From Chelonobacter sp050613185 (GTDB lineage Bacteria; Pseudomonadota; Gammaproteobacteria; Enterobacterales; Pasteurellaceae), in the NCBI RefSeq assembly GCF_050613185.1, contig NZ_CP192511.1:2232001-2296000 (forward strand): 64,000 nucleotides of DNA, read 5' to 3'. The stretch's first letter is position 1. Every line of letters begins with the position of its first letter. The notes below the pieces were generated by a model. The model worked only from the letters and a program-made list of their open reading frames with translations, was not told where the DNA came from and did no database searches. Of the stretch, positions 52,516 through 61,887 are shown piece by piece. The position numbers and the translations under genes were made by a program.

Positions 52516-53985
52516 ATGAAACTGAAACAAAACGGCATGTTAAAAATTCTAGTCCCAGGGGTACTCGCTGTGGCTGCCATTATTGGGATTAAAGCCTTCA
52601 CAAAATCATCCCAGTCGAATGAAAGTTCGGTTGAAAATTACACCATCAACGATTTAAAACCGGAAGAGCTACGCGCACTCGGTATTGATGGTGATACGCC
52701 GCACGATACTGTCAGAACACTTATCGGTACAGTGAAAGCGACACGGCAGGATATTGCTGAGATTAAAACCCAGAATGCTGATTTAGCACGTCGAAACAAA
52801 GAATTACAACGGCAAGCGACCGATGTTGATTCCAAAGTTGCAGAGGTGATTTCTCGCGAGCGGCAAAATATGTCGGTCGAGTTTGAAAATGCCTTTCAAC
52901 ACCGAACTGACAGTTTAGTCAGTGAATTAGAACGCCGTATTGCAGAACTATCCAATTTGGTTGAGTCACCTTCATCAACTATAGCGACGGCAAAACAAGG
53001 CAGTGATATGCCGATTGGTTTGGGGTTGGAGGGGGAAAGTTTACCTAATTCTAATTCCAGTCCTAATTCCGGTATGCGCTGGGTGATGCCGTCAGATATG
53101 CAGGAAGTCGATCATAAAGGTAACCCGATTAGTAGCGGACAAAAAGCCGATAGCGTACGTTTTCCCAATCCTTTTTCAGCCTTAGATGATTCCACCATCG
53201 GAAAAGCGCACGAAGATTTCACTGGAAAAAGTACACGTGAAGCAGAAGCTATTCCAGTTTATACCTTACCGGAAAATTCAACCTTAGTTGGCTCAATTTC
53301 AATGACCGCACTATTGGGACGCGTGCCGTTAAACGGGGTCGTAAACGATCCATATCCGTTCAAAATTTTGATTGGGCGAGAAAATTTAACCGCAAACGGG
53401 ATTGATTTACCCGAAGTGGAAGGCGCGATTATCTCCGGAACAGCTACCGGCGACTGGACGTTATCCTGCGTACGCGGCACGGTAAATAGCATGACTTTGG
53501 TATTTAATGATGGACGAGTCCGCACTTTGCCAAACGATCGCCGGAGCGGCAATAACGGCAGTAAAAACAGTAGTGAAAGCAGTATTGGCTGGCTGTCTGA
53601 TCCACATGGTATTCCGTGTATTGCCGGCGCGCGCAAAACCAATGCGCCGGAGTTTTTAGCAACCAGTTTCCTACTTGGAGGCGCATCAGCGGCGGCACAG
53701 GCGTGGTCACAGAGCCAAACCACAACGGTCGTTAATGGCGATTCCGTGGTTGGTGCAGTCACTGGCGACCAAGGAAAATATTTAGCAGGACAAGCGTTGG
53801 GGGCAGGATTAGCAGAAACGACTGACTGGGTACGTCAGCGATACGGTCAGACCTTTGATGCGATTTATGTTCCGCCGGGGCAAACAGTCGCGGTGCATAT
53901 CACTCAAGAGTTAGCGATTGACTACGAGCCGGATGGTCGCAAGGTTAAATATGCAACCTATCAAACGCAAGGTGCTATGGATTAA
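52516..53985 (+). CDS. TIGR03752 (PFL_4705) family ICE protein (TraB/VirB10-like)
   Basis: The 489-aa protein has one N-terminal helix (about 9-27, MLKILVPGVLAVAAIIGIKA), a long coiled coil (about 60-150; TRQDIAEIKTQNADLARRN), a Ser/Asn-rich linker, and a VirB10-like beta-barrel domain (about 255-489) ending VYVPPGQTVAVHITQELAIDY. It spans inner to outer membrane. GGGAG precedes the ATG. Confidence 0.9.
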   Translation: MKLKQNGMLKILVPGVLAVAAIIGIKAFTKSSQSNESSVENYTINDLKPEELRALGIDGDTPHDTVRTLIGTVKATRQDIAEIKTQNADLARRNKELQRQATDVDSKVAEVISRERQNMSVEFENAFQHRTDSLVSELERRIAELSNLVESPSSTIATAKQGSDMPIGLGLEGESLPNSNSSPNSGMRWVMPSDMQEVDHKGNPISSGQKADSVRFPNPFSALDDSTIGKAHEDFTGKSTREAEAIPVYTLPENSTLVGSISMTALLGRVPLNGVVNDPYPFKILIGRENLTANGIDLPEVEGAIISGTATGDWTLSCVRGTVNSMTLVFNDGRVRTLPNDRRSGNNGSKNSSESSIGWLSDPHGIPCIAGARKTNAPEFLATSFLLGGASAAAQAWSQSQTTTVVNGDSVVGAVTGDQGKYLAGQALGAGLAETTDWVRQRYGQTFDAIYVPPGQTVAVHITQELAIDYEPDGRKVKYATYQTQGAMD

Positions 53986-54012
53986 TAGGAATGGGATTTA
54001 AGGAGAGTTTAA

Positions 54013-54408
54013 ATGAAAAAAGTTATCATGATAGTCGCGCTTGGTGTAATGCTTAGTGGGTGTTCTACTTCGCAAAATGAATTGCTTCCGCCAGGTGACA
54101 GCTCAATGCTGGAACTCTGGCAGAAAAACAGCGGTAGCGGCACATTAATTCAATCGCGAGCTGATTTAACACGTGATATTGCACCGCAAGCCGTTCGTTC
54201 CAGTGAGCAGCAAAGTTATACACGCACGGCAGAGAACGAAGCAACCGCACTTTTCCCTCGACTGCCGAATCCGGATTTAGTGATGTACGTTTATCCGCAT
54301 TTATCGCCCACGGGCGAGCCGATTCCCATTCCTGGTTACTCAACGGTAATTCCCTTTTATGGGCGTGTGCAATACGCACAGCCAGGTGAAAGAACGCGTG
54401 ATTATTAG
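54013..54408 (+). CDS. TIGR03751 family ICE lipoprotein (TraV/VirB7-like)
   Basis: The 131-aa product has a lipoprotein signal (MKKVIMIVALGVMLSGCSTS, lipid Cys17) and the family features TALFPRLPNPDLVMYVYPHL and PIPGYSTVIPFYGRVQYA. It is expected in the outer-membrane core complex with the TraB- and TraK-like proteins. Confidence 0.88.
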   Translation: MKKVIMIVALGVMLSGCSTSQNELLPPGDSSMLELWQKNSGSGTLIQSRADLTRDIAPQAVRSSEQQSYTRTAENEATALFPRLPNPDLVMYVYPHLSPTGEPIPIPGYSTVIPFYGRVQYAQPGERTRDY

Positions 54409-54425
54409 TAAAAAAGGACTATCTG

Positions 54426-57305
54426 ATGCGCTTAAATCCATTTAAATCCAAGAAAGATACGATACCGCCGCCAATACTCGCTGGGCATAATGAGGATGAA
54501 AACAGCAGCAATACAACTGATTCATCTCTGAATGACATGCAGTCAAGTGACACAACCGCACAGAAGATTAACTTTGTCAAACGCGATGACTACCTGATGA
54601 AAACCTATCAGCAAACACAAAAACAAGAATCATCATTCGTTTCTCGCTTACCGTGGGTGGAGTTTATTGATGATCAACAGGTGATGTTACTGGAAGACGG
54701 ACGCTCACTGGGTGCGGTGTTTGAAATTAAGCCGATTGGCACAGAAGGACGCTCGGCTGAATATCTCGAATCAATTCGGACACAGGTCAAAGATGCGCTA
54801 CAAGACGCGTTTGATGAACTCGATAATAACCCTTGGGTGGTGCAGTTTTTCTGCCAAGATGATGAGATGGCAGCGTCTTATCGTGATGTATTGGAACACT
54901 ATATTCAGCCGAATGCCAAAGGAACGGCATTTAGCGATGCTTGGCTGAATTTGATGGAAAAGCATTTGAATGATATTTCAAAGCCCGGTGGCTTATTTGT
55001 CGATAAAATGGTGACAAATACCCCGTGGCGCGGACAAATTCGTCGCACGCGCATGGTGGTGTATCGCTATGTTTCTGCGAAAGCCAATGAAACGCTATCG
55101 CCGTTAGAGGCGTTGAATAATGCCTGTGAACGGATTGTGAATTCGTTACAAAGTGCGGGTTTGCACATTGAGCGACAAACGGGTAAACAAATCCACGAAT
55201 GGCTACTGCGTTGGTTTAATCCCGCGCCGGATATGTTCGAATCCGCCGAACATTTTTATCAGCAGTGTAGCTATCCAGAGCAACCCACCGATCCGAACGA
55301 TTTAATGATTTGGGAGGATTTTTCCGAAACCTTGTTGGTCAAGTCGCCGCAAACGAAAGGGGAATATTGGCTATTTGATGAAAAGCCGCATGAAGTGGTT
55401 GTGGTTGATAGCATTCGGCGTGCGCCACCAGTGGGGCTTATCACCGGTGAAATTAAGCGTGGCGACAATTTCAATGCATTATTCGATTTACTGCCGGAAG
55501 GCACGGTGATGTCTTCAACCATGGTGGTTTATCCACAAGATTTATTAGAGCGACATCTCGCTACGATTTCATCGAAAGCCAAGGGAGATAATGTCGATTC
55601 AGTCTATGCCAAACAAGATTGTGACAGGGTTCAAGTATTCCTAAAAGAAAAACACAAAATGTACCACAGTGCCTTGGCGTTTTATGTTAAGGGCGAAGAT
55701 GAGCGTGACTTACGAGCAAAGAGCCGTCGTTTACGTTCGGCATTGCTCAGTTCAGGCTTAGTGCCGGTTGCGGAAGGCAATGAGGTTGCGCCATTAAACA
55801 GCTATCTGCGCTGGTTACCGATGTCATTTAATCCGCAAGATGATCGCAACCACCTCTACACCAAATTCAATTTTGTGCAGCATATCGCCAACCTCATTCC
55901 GGTATTTGGTCGCTCCACTGGTACAGGACACCCTGGCATCTCATATTTTAACCGTGGCGGCGCGCCACTGGATTTCGATCCATTGAGTAAACTCGACAGA
56001 ACCAAAAATGCACACACCCTGATTTTAGGCCCGACAGGGGCCGGAAAATCGGCGACACTCAACGGTAAAATTGCGCAGTTGATGGCGGTACATCGCCCAC
56101 GTTTATTTGTGATCGAGGCGGGGAACTCATTTGGGTTAATGGCGGAATATGCCTCAACCTTGGGCTTAACGGTCAATAAAGTGACGTTAAAACCAGGTAG
56201 CGGTGTCACCTTATCGCTCTTTGCCGATTGTCACCGCTTAATGAATGATCCAAAAGTTAAACGTCGTTTATCTGAAAGTGCGGTCGAGGAGGAAGAACGA
56301 GAAGAGCAAACCGAAGAAGCCGAACAAGAAGGCGACGATCAGCGTGATATTTTAGGTGAAATGGAAATCACTGCACGTTTGATGATCACTGGTGGTGAGG
56401 CTAAAGAAGACGAGCGGTTATCGCGCCCCGATAAAGCCATGATCCGCAAAGCCATTATTTTGGCAGCAGAGAAAACCTATCAAGAAAAACGGCAAACTCT
56501 AACCCAAGACGTGCGTGATGCGTTTTATACAATGAGCCACGATGAATCGTTGCCGGAAAAAAGCCGTGAGCGTGCCTATGAAATGGGAGAGTCACTGGGT
56601 ATGTTCTGTCAGCCAGGCAGCTTTGAAGCGGAGCTGTTTAATAGTGAGGGTGAAGCCTGGCCCGATGCAGATATTACCTTGGTTGATTTAGCCACCTTTG
56701 CTCGAGAGGGCTATGAATCGCAACTTGCAATTGCCTATATTTCCTTAATCAATCACATCAATAGCCTTGGTGAAAAATACCAGTATTCTGGCAGACCGAT
56801 CGTCAATATTACCGACGAAGCACACATTATCACCGTCAATGCCTTGCTAGCCCGATTTTTAACCAAGGGGTCGAAAATGTGGCGGAAACTTGGCATTTGG
56901 CTATGGCTGGCGACCCAAAACATGAAAGACTTCCCGAAAGACGCGGTGAAATTAATCAATATGCTCGAATGGTGGGAACTACTTTGCGGTGTCGATGATT
57001 ATGAAATCAGTGAAATCTGTCGCTTCAAACCATTAACCGAAGAGCAGAAAACGCTGATCCGTTCGGCGAAGAAAGATCGCAATTACACCGAGGGTGTCGT
57101 GTTATCCGATAAGCTGGAAGCACTGTTCCGCGTTGTGCCGCCGAGTTTGTATCTTGCGCTGGCAATGACCGAGCCAGAGGAAAAAGCCGAGCGGATGACA
57201 TTGATGAAAAAGTTCAATATCTCAGAATTAGAAGCGGCAATGCACGTTGCTGCTCGCATTGATGAAGGGAGGGGGATTGAGCCATGTCTAAAACAAGCGG
57301 CGTAA
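54426..57305 (+). CDS. Conjugative transfer ATPase, VirB4/TraC-like (TIGR03744, PFL_4706)
   Basis: The 959-aa cytoplasmic ATPase powers pilus and channel assembly. Walker A is ILGPTGAGKSATLN (Lys541). The Walker B region includes PIVNITDEAHIITVNALL (about 793-810), then WLWLATQNMKDFPKDAVKLINM. An acidic insert (about 620-645, EEEEREEQTEEAEQEGDDQ) sits between them. Size and motifs match the family. Confidence 0.93.
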   Translation: MRLNPFKSKKDTIPPPILAGHNEDENSSNTTDSSLNDMQSSDTTAQKINFVKRDDYLMKTYQQTQKQESSFVSRLPWVEFIDDQQVMLLEDGRSLGAVFEIKPIGTEGRSAEYLESIRTQVKDALQDAFDELDNNPWVVQFFCQDDEMAASYRDVLEHYIQPNAKGTAFSDAWLNLMEKHLNDISKPGGLFVDKMVTNTPWRGQIRRTRMVVYRYVSAKANETLSPLEALNNACERIVNSLQSAGLHIERQTGKQIHEWLLRWFNPAPDMFESAEHFYQQCSYPEQPTDPNDLMIWEDFSETLLVKSPQTKGEYWLFDEKPHEVVVVDSIRRAPPVGLITGEIKRGDNFNALFDLLPEGTVMSSTMVVYPQDLLERHLATISSKAKGDNVDSVYAKQDCDRVQVFLKEKHKMYHSALAFYVKGEDERDLRAKSRRLRSALLSSGLVPVAEGNEVAPLNSYLRWLPMSFNPQDDRNHLYTKFNFVQHIANLIPVFGRSTGTGHPGISYFNRGGAPLDFDPLSKLDRTKNAHTLILGPTGAGKSATLNGKIAQLMAVHRPRLFVIEAGNSFGLMAEYASTLGLTVNKVTLKPGSGVTLSLFADCHRLMNDPKVKRRLSESAVEEEEREEQTEEAEQEGDDQRDILGEMEITARLMITGGEAKEDERLSRPDKAMIRKAIILAAEKTYQEKRQTLTQDVRDAFYTMSHDESLPEKSRERAYEMGESLGMFCQPGSFEAELFNSEGEAWPDADITLVDLATFAREGYESQLAIAYISLINHINSLGEKYQYSGRPIVNITDEAHIITVNALLARFLTKGSKMWRKLGIWLWLATQNMKDFPKDAVKLINMLEWWELLCGVDDYEISEICRFKPLTEEQKTLIRSAKKDRNYTEGVVLSDKLEALFRVVPPSLYLALAMTEPEEKAERMTLMKKFNISELEAAMHVAARIDEGRGIEPCLKQAA

Positions 57306-57784
57306 AAACGCCAAATCGAACAGCAAGAAAAGCAGCTAGCAAACAGAATAGTTGTGACATATCACGCCACGAAGTGCGGTTATTTGATTCCGGCATTACC
57401 ACACCGCAGCAGGCAATTGCGATCAATCCGCAATACCAATCTCACTACATCGAACTGTTGAGCTATGTACAAGCCGTGATTGGGGTTGCACGCACCTTTA
57501 TGCTGAAACCGTACCGCATCATGGATGAACGCTATTTGATGATCCGCATTCAGGGCGATAAAAGCCAGTTTAACCTCACTTTAAACATCACGGGGCGCAT
57601 TGCTTGGCCACGAATGCCGACCGCTAAACGGCAGTATCGATTGTATATGGACATGGTGGATTACATCGATAGCTTTTGGTTTGCTGAGTATTTGCGGCGA
57701 TCCTTGGGACTACCGATGTCAGCGCAGTTATCCCCAATTCCTGTACATAATAATGTGGAGAAAACGAATGAAAGTGGACATTAA
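57284..57784 (+). CDS. Unknown transfer-region protein (166 aa)
   Basis: The 166-aa basic protein overlaps the ATPase gene by 22 bases. The sequence EVRLFDSGITTPQQAIAINPQYQSHYIELL... (broken here) and MIRIQGDKSQFNLTLNITGR suggests a soluble alpha/beta protein. It occurs at the position where DsbC and other genes lie in relatives. No family is recognised. Confidence 0.6.
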   Translation: MSKTSGVKTPNRTARKAASKQNSCDISRHEVRLFDSGITTPQQAIAINPQYQSHYIELLSYVQAVIGVARTFMLKPYRIMDERYLMIRIQGDKSQFNLTLNITGRIAWPRMPTAKRQYRLYMDMVDYIDSFWFAEYLRRSLGLPMSAQLSPIPVHNNVEKTNESGH

Positions 57785-58112
57785 AGTGGATACGCAATCT
57801 GTACGAAAATCACGCAAGATACTTTTTACTATGCTGTTTTGTTCTAAGTTATTGCTGATCTTGTTAGCTGTGATGTTATTGGCCTGGTTGGCAATGAACT
57901 ATTTACCCCAAGTTGCCGGCATTAATGAATGGCTAAAATCCACGTGGTATTTTTGGCTCGGACTTCGCCTCATTCTTTATTCGACGATAGCTTGGATCAT
58001 CTATGAGATTCACCGTCATCAGAAAAATATTAATGTGATGCCGATCATTCGTTGGGCGATTGCGCTCATTGTGGTTGCGGAGCTTGCGAATATCTTACAA
58101 CTCACAGCATAG
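57768..58112 (+). CDS. Small membrane protein of the transfer region (114 aa)
   Basis: The ATG at 57768, with GGAGAAAAC upstream, overlaps the previous gene by 17 bases. The 114-aa product has three helices (about 18-42, 58-78 and 92-112) and basic ends. The frame upstream to 57600 is a shadow of the previous gene. No family is recognised. Confidence 0.65.
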   Translation: MKVDIKVDTQSVRKSRKILFTMLFCSKLLLILLAVMLLAWLAMNYLPQVAGINEWLKSTWYFWLGLRLILYSTIAWIIYEIHRHQKNINVMPIIRWAIALIVVAELANILQLTA

Positions 58113-58122
58113 GAGAAATACT

Positions 58123-59637
58123 ATGAATATGTATGTGAACAGTTATTTTGAGTATTTCCTGACGTTGCTAAGCTGGATTATCAACAATGCCTTATGGCAT
58201 GTGTTTACCGAAACAGGCTTATTCGCGACGCCGTTTCTTGCTCACTTGGTCCGATTGTGGTTGAAAGTGCGTGAAGAGGGCGATGATGAGGGTAATAAAG
58301 GGAAACTGTTGTTAGCGCGGCTAGAGCACGCCTTTTATGTGAGCCTTGTGGTGATTTTCTTTACCTGTGTCCCGATGTTGAAAATTACTATTCATAACAT
58401 CAAAATGGATGTCGAACGCTCGAAGCAATGCGGTTATACCATTGTGGATACATCGAATACCCAGTTTTCTAATGTGCAAACCGAAATGGGCGGTAAGAGT
58501 GCTTCTGTGCCGATTTGGTGGGGATTTACCCACACCTTAAACAAAGCGGTGACACAGGCTGCGGTTGCGAGTATTCCGTGTAAACCGGATCTACGCCAAA
58601 TCCGATTTGATGTGCAGCACACGAAAATCAGCAGTCCGGTGCTATTGCAAGAAGTGCGTGATTTTGTCGAACAGTGTTTTGTGCCGGCACGAACCAAAAT
58701 CAAACGGCAGCAAATTGAGCTAAACGAAGTGCAAGCCAACGATGTGGATTGGATCGGCTCTAGCCTGTTGCTCAATTCCGAGGGGCTGTATGACAGCTAC
58801 CGTTCTCATGCACCGCGAAAGCAATGGGCGTATAACGCAACGCGAGATGCCGGGTTACCAAACACCGGTGACGGAGGATTTCCGACCTGTAAACAGTGGT
58901 GGGCAGATGATAAAGCTGGTTTAAAATCACGGCTATTGGCGGAGTTTAAGCCAGGTGTGCTAGGCAGTATCAATAAATTATTCTCTGGTCAAAAAGACTA
59001 CGAGGACAATATTATCCGCAGCCTGGTGCGCCCTGAAAATATCGAAGTCTCGACTGGTAATGCTTATTCCGGCTACGGTGGAAGCGTGGATTTTAGCTTG
59101 TCTAATGCCTTCAGCCGTGTTGCATCATTTGTCGGCATGACCGCTGGTGCAACCGCAGCATTTCCGGCATTTGACGCAATGCGACAGGCATTGCCGATGG
59201 TTCAAGGCTTCTTGATTATGGCATTGGTGATCTGTATTCCCTTAGTGACATTGTTCAGTGCCTACGACATCAAGGTAATTATGACCATGACCTTTATTCA
59301 ATTTGGCTTATTTTTCCTGTCATTTTGGTGGGAGCTGGCACGTTGGCTGGATACGTGGCTGTTGGAAGCACTTTACAGCAGCGATACCCATTCAAACTGG
59401 AACTGGGCAGGCATACAAAACACCAGCGATGATATGGTCGTCAATTTTGTGATGGGCTCGATGTTCTTGGCACTTCCGGCATTCTGGTTGGGTGCTATGG
59501 GGTGGGCAGGGATTCATACTGGAGCAGCCCTCAATAATATAGTTAAAGAAGGAACTTCAGCAGCTAGAGAGAATGGTGGGAAAGGAGCTAGTACTTCAGT
59601 AAGTATAACTAAAGAGGCTATGTCAGATAACAAATAA
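58123..59637 (+). CDS. traG: TraG-like conjugal transfer membrane protein
   Basis: The 504-aa product from the ATG at 58123 (AGGAGAAATACT upstream) resembles the TraG N-terminal domain: MNMYVNSYFEYFLTLLSWII at the start, membrane helices near 10-40, 70-95, 335-380, 395-415 and 440-475, and a periplasmic region between. It acts in mating-pair stabilisation and pilus assembly. There is no long C-terminal exclusion domain. It ends the forward transfer block at a strong terminator. Confidence 0.87.
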   Translation: MNMYVNSYFEYFLTLLSWIINNALWHVFTETGLFATPFLAHLVRLWLKVREEGDDEGNKGKLLLARLEHAFYVSLVVIFFTCVPMLKITIHNIKMDVERSKQCGYTIVDTSNTQFSNVQTEMGGKSASVPIWWGFTHTLNKAVTQAAVASIPCKPDLRQIRFDVQHTKISSPVLLQEVRDFVEQCFVPARTKIKRQQIELNEVQANDVDWIGSSLLLNSEGLYDSYRSHAPRKQWAYNATRDAGLPNTGDGGFPTCKQWWADDKAGLKSRLLAEFKPGVLGSINKLFSGQKDYEDNIIRSLVRPENIEVSTGNAYSGYGGSVDFSLSNAFSRVASFVGMTAGATAAFPAFDAMRQALPMVQGFLIMALVICIPLVTLFSAYDIKVIMTMTFIQFGLFFLSFWWELARWLDTWLLEALYSSDTHSNWNWAGIQNTSDDMVVNFVMGSMFLALPAFWLGAMGWAGIHTGAALNNIVKEGTSAARENGGKGASTSVSITKEAMSDNK

Positions 59638-59640
59638 TTA

Positions 59641-59681
59641 AAAAAGCCGTTTGATAAATATATATCAAACGGCTTATTAAT
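59641..59681. terminator. Bidirectional terminator between traG and the convergent block
   Basis: A perfect 13-bp stem, AAGCCGTTTGATA (59644-59656) with TATCAAACGGCTT (59663-59675), has A-runs and T-runs outside, so it stops both traG and the minus-strand gene. Confidence 0.88.
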
Positions 59682-59684
59682 TAC

Positions 59685-59993
59685 TTAAACTTCATTGTCA
59701 TCATACCAAATAGGATCATCCCAATTTATCTCGCCATTTTTATAATAACCAGTTCCCCAGTCAGGAGTATATCCACTATGACTATAAATTTTTAACAATG
59801 AAAAATCAGATGGTTTCGTATTCGAAAGCCAGAACGCAGCGATAACGCCAGCAATCAGTACAAACACACTCAGAAAATAACAGACAAGTGCGGTCACGGC
59901 GATGACATACAGCCATTTCAACGCAGTTGGGTGCTGCCAGCGCATGAATTTGCGATACAGTCTGCCTAAGCGATAACCGATATTCTTTTTCAT
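59685..59993 (-). CDS. DUF3742-like ICE protein (102 aa)
   Basis: The 102-aa protein has a basic N-terminus (MKKNIGYRLGRLYRKFMRWQ), one or two helices (about 26-60) and an acidic aromatic C-terminus (YSHSGYTPDWGTGYYKNGEI). This pattern resembles DUF3742 proteins that neighbour TraG in related ICEs, though here the gene is on the opposite strand. The promoter probably lies at 60000-60050. Confidence 0.55.
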   Translation of the reverse strand: MKKNIGYRLGRLYRKFMRWQHPTALKWLYVIAVTALVCYFLSVFVLIAGVIAAFWLSNTKPSDFSLLKIYSHSGYTPDWGTGYYKNGEINWDDPIWYDDNEV

Positions 59994-60025
59994 AACAGCC
60001 CCCCAATTATTGTTTAGATAGTCCT

Positions 60026-60042
60026 CAATATATACTTTACCT
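60026..60042 (-). promoter_or_regulatory. Shared upstream element, copy 1
   Basis: CAATATATACTTTACCT here and CAATATATACTTTGCCT at 61659-61675 differ at one base of 17. Both lie about 30-80 bases upstream of a minus-strand gene, so they may be a common operator or promoter. Confidence 0.55.
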
Positions 60043-60100
60043 GCATAAAAAACAAGCTAAAAAAGTGAGGGGAAACAGTATTTTTGTGGCTAAATTGAAG

Positions 60101-60152
60101 CGAGAAAACGTGAATTATCTTGATGTGCGACCGCTGTTTTCACGTTTTCTCG
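60101..60152. other. Long hairpin with 14-bp arms
   Basis: CGAGAAAACGTGAA (60101-60114) and its exact complement (60139-60152) flank 24 bases. It lies just after the stop of the minus-strand lipoprotein gene and has no T-run, so it may be a 3' stem-loop or a protein-binding inverted repeat. Confidence 0.7.
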
Positions 60153-60172
60153 ACAGCATTTTGATCAAGGTT

Positions 60173-61594
60173 TTAATCAATTTGCGAGAGCGTATAAATG
60201 ATATCTACTGGCAATGTTTCTGGTTTGGATTTGACGTGGTTTATTGTCACAATTCGATCTTGTTGTAAATCATCAAGCAAGATGGTGTCTTTATCAGCAT
60301 ATTTTTTGTGTTTCATCAAGTTGGCTGTATTCACAAAGAAATATTGTGTGTAATTTGTGACTTTATCTTCAATCAACACATAAGGTTGCGCTTTTTTGAC
60401 ATCGACACTGATTTTTTGATAGGCAGCCTGCGAGGGAGCAGATTTTTGCTGGGAAATGCGGTCGATAACATCACCATAAAATACCGCCATTTCGCTATAT
60501 AACAATTCTAAAGAAAGCATATTGCGGAATTTAATATTAAATTCGCGCTCTAAATAAGCATCACGCTCTGTCTTATAGCGATCCAACTGCATGACAAGAT
60601 CGAAATAATTGCGTTCTGCTTGCTCGACTTGATAGGAAAGGTGATTTTCATTCACACCGTTATTCTTATTGCGTGCAATGATTTCTTCATCATGAATTTG
60701 CTTATTGAGAGCAGATAATTCATATCGATAGCCAGTATTTTTAAATTGCTCGACATCTACCTTTCCTTGCGCAATTTGTTCTTGAATAATGCCGAGGAAA
60801 TTTGCTGACAACAGAGAGGGAAGGTCGGTATTTTTGACAAAAACAGGGGAATATTGCGAGTCCATTCTGAAAGAAGTCATAAAACAAATATTTTGATGAT
60901 GGAGCATAATCTCGGTATATGAGCCGTCGATACTCATGCCTTCCGCTTTACACGGTTTATTGGCTTGATAACGAAAATGGGATAGTGCATTAGGTTTCAA
61001 AATATCGATTGGAATCCCTTCATCAACAATAATTTTATTAATTGCTGCCACTGAGCTATTCAGTAGCTCATTGATTGTTTTATCACTGGCATCACGCTGT
61101 GCTTCAATATCTGCCTTTTTCTGACGCAGTGGCGTTAATTTTTCAAGGTACTGTGAGAATAAGGCACTTTGTGCAGAGTGCCGGTCTTTTGCCAAATCAA
61201 CTTGCTTTTTTAGCAACTCCTGATCCATTTCAATCTTGAGTTCAACCTCTTCTTTGAGCTCAGTGGCTTCAAATAAGACTTGCTGGTATTTGCTTTTTAA
61301 ATCAGACAAGGAAGCCGAATCAAAACCGGAAAAATCGGGAAATTTTGGCAGTTTTTCATTTGCAACCATGTCATAGCTGATCGCTAATTGTCCCAACTGC
61401 TGATAGGATTTTGACAAACTTTTGAGCTGTTCTACCGTTTTGCTGTCCCAGTAATAAAAGCTCCTTTCAACTTGGGCTGGCGCTAAATTAAAGAGTACCG
61501 CAGGTTTTTCCAATGTAACAGTTTTATCGTCGTCACAGGCGGTAATGAAGAGAGAAGTACAAAGGATAAGACTAAGTTTTGCAAGTGATTTCAT
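60173..61594 (-). CDS. Large coiled-coil lipoprotein, unknown (473 aa)
   Basis: A lipoprotein signal (MKSLAKLSLILCTSLFITAC, lipid Cys20) is followed by DDDKTV, a mostly helical coiled-coil region (about 55-190: KEEVELKIEMDQELLKKQVD), a central segment with two cysteines (NKPCKAEGMSID, HHQNICFMTS) and a second coiled-coil (about 290-380). The Asp residues after Cys may keep it in the inner membrane. I do not recognise the family. It is a candidate for surface or exclusion function, without proof. Confidence 0.75.
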   Translation of the reverse strand: MKSLAKLSLILCTSLFITACDDDKTVTLEKPAVLFNLAPAQVERSFYYWDSKTVEQLKSLSKSYQQLGQLAISYDMVANEKLPKFPDFSGFDSASLSDLKSKYQQVLFEATELKEEVELKIEMDQELLKKQVDLAKDRHSAQSALFSQYLEKLTPLRQKKADIEAQRDASDKTINELLNSSVAAINKIIVDEGIPIDILKPNALSHFRYQANKPCKAEGMSIDGSYTEIMLHHQNICFMTSFRMDSQYSPVFVKNTDLPSLLSANFLGIIQEQIAQGKVDVEQFKNTGYRYELSALNKQIHDEEIIARNKNNGVNENHLSYQVEQAERNYFDLVMQLDRYKTERDAYLEREFNIKFRNMLSLELLYSEMAVFYGDVIDRISQQKSAPSQAAYQKISVDVKKAQPYVLIEDKVTNYTQYFFVNTANLMKHKKYADKDTILLDDLQQDRIVTINHVKSKPETLPVDIIYTLSQID

Positions 61595-61658
61595 AACAAG
61601 CTCCAGTCAATTAGTAATAAGTTCTTAATATCAAAGTGAATTTGTAACTAAGCACGTC

Positions 61659-61675
61659 CAATATATACTTTGCCT
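61659..61675 (-). promoter_or_regulatory. Shared upstream element, copy 2
   Basis: This is the partner of 60026-60042, sitting 65-81 bases upstream of the lipoprotein start. On the minus strand it reads AGGCAAAGTATATATTG and contains a possible -10 (TATATT). Confidence 0.55.
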
Positions 61676-61887
61676 ACAACAAGAACAAGTTATCAGATTT
61701 ATTTTTATCAATGAATTTAATCAATAGATGTATTGCAAAATGGTTTAGTTTACTAGCATTTTTCAGAGTACTGCGATGGTAATAAATAGGCGTTGTTTAT
61801 GGGTATTTTCGTAAGCCTGAGAAAATAGTATTTTTGCGACGGTATATAACGATACTTAATATGATAAAAAACTGTTGATTTGCAGAT

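Noticed and set aside
60065..60268. 67-codon plus-strand frame overlapping the end of the lipoprotein gene
   Set aside because: Half of it is the 14-bp-arm hairpin and half is antisense to the better-supported gene.
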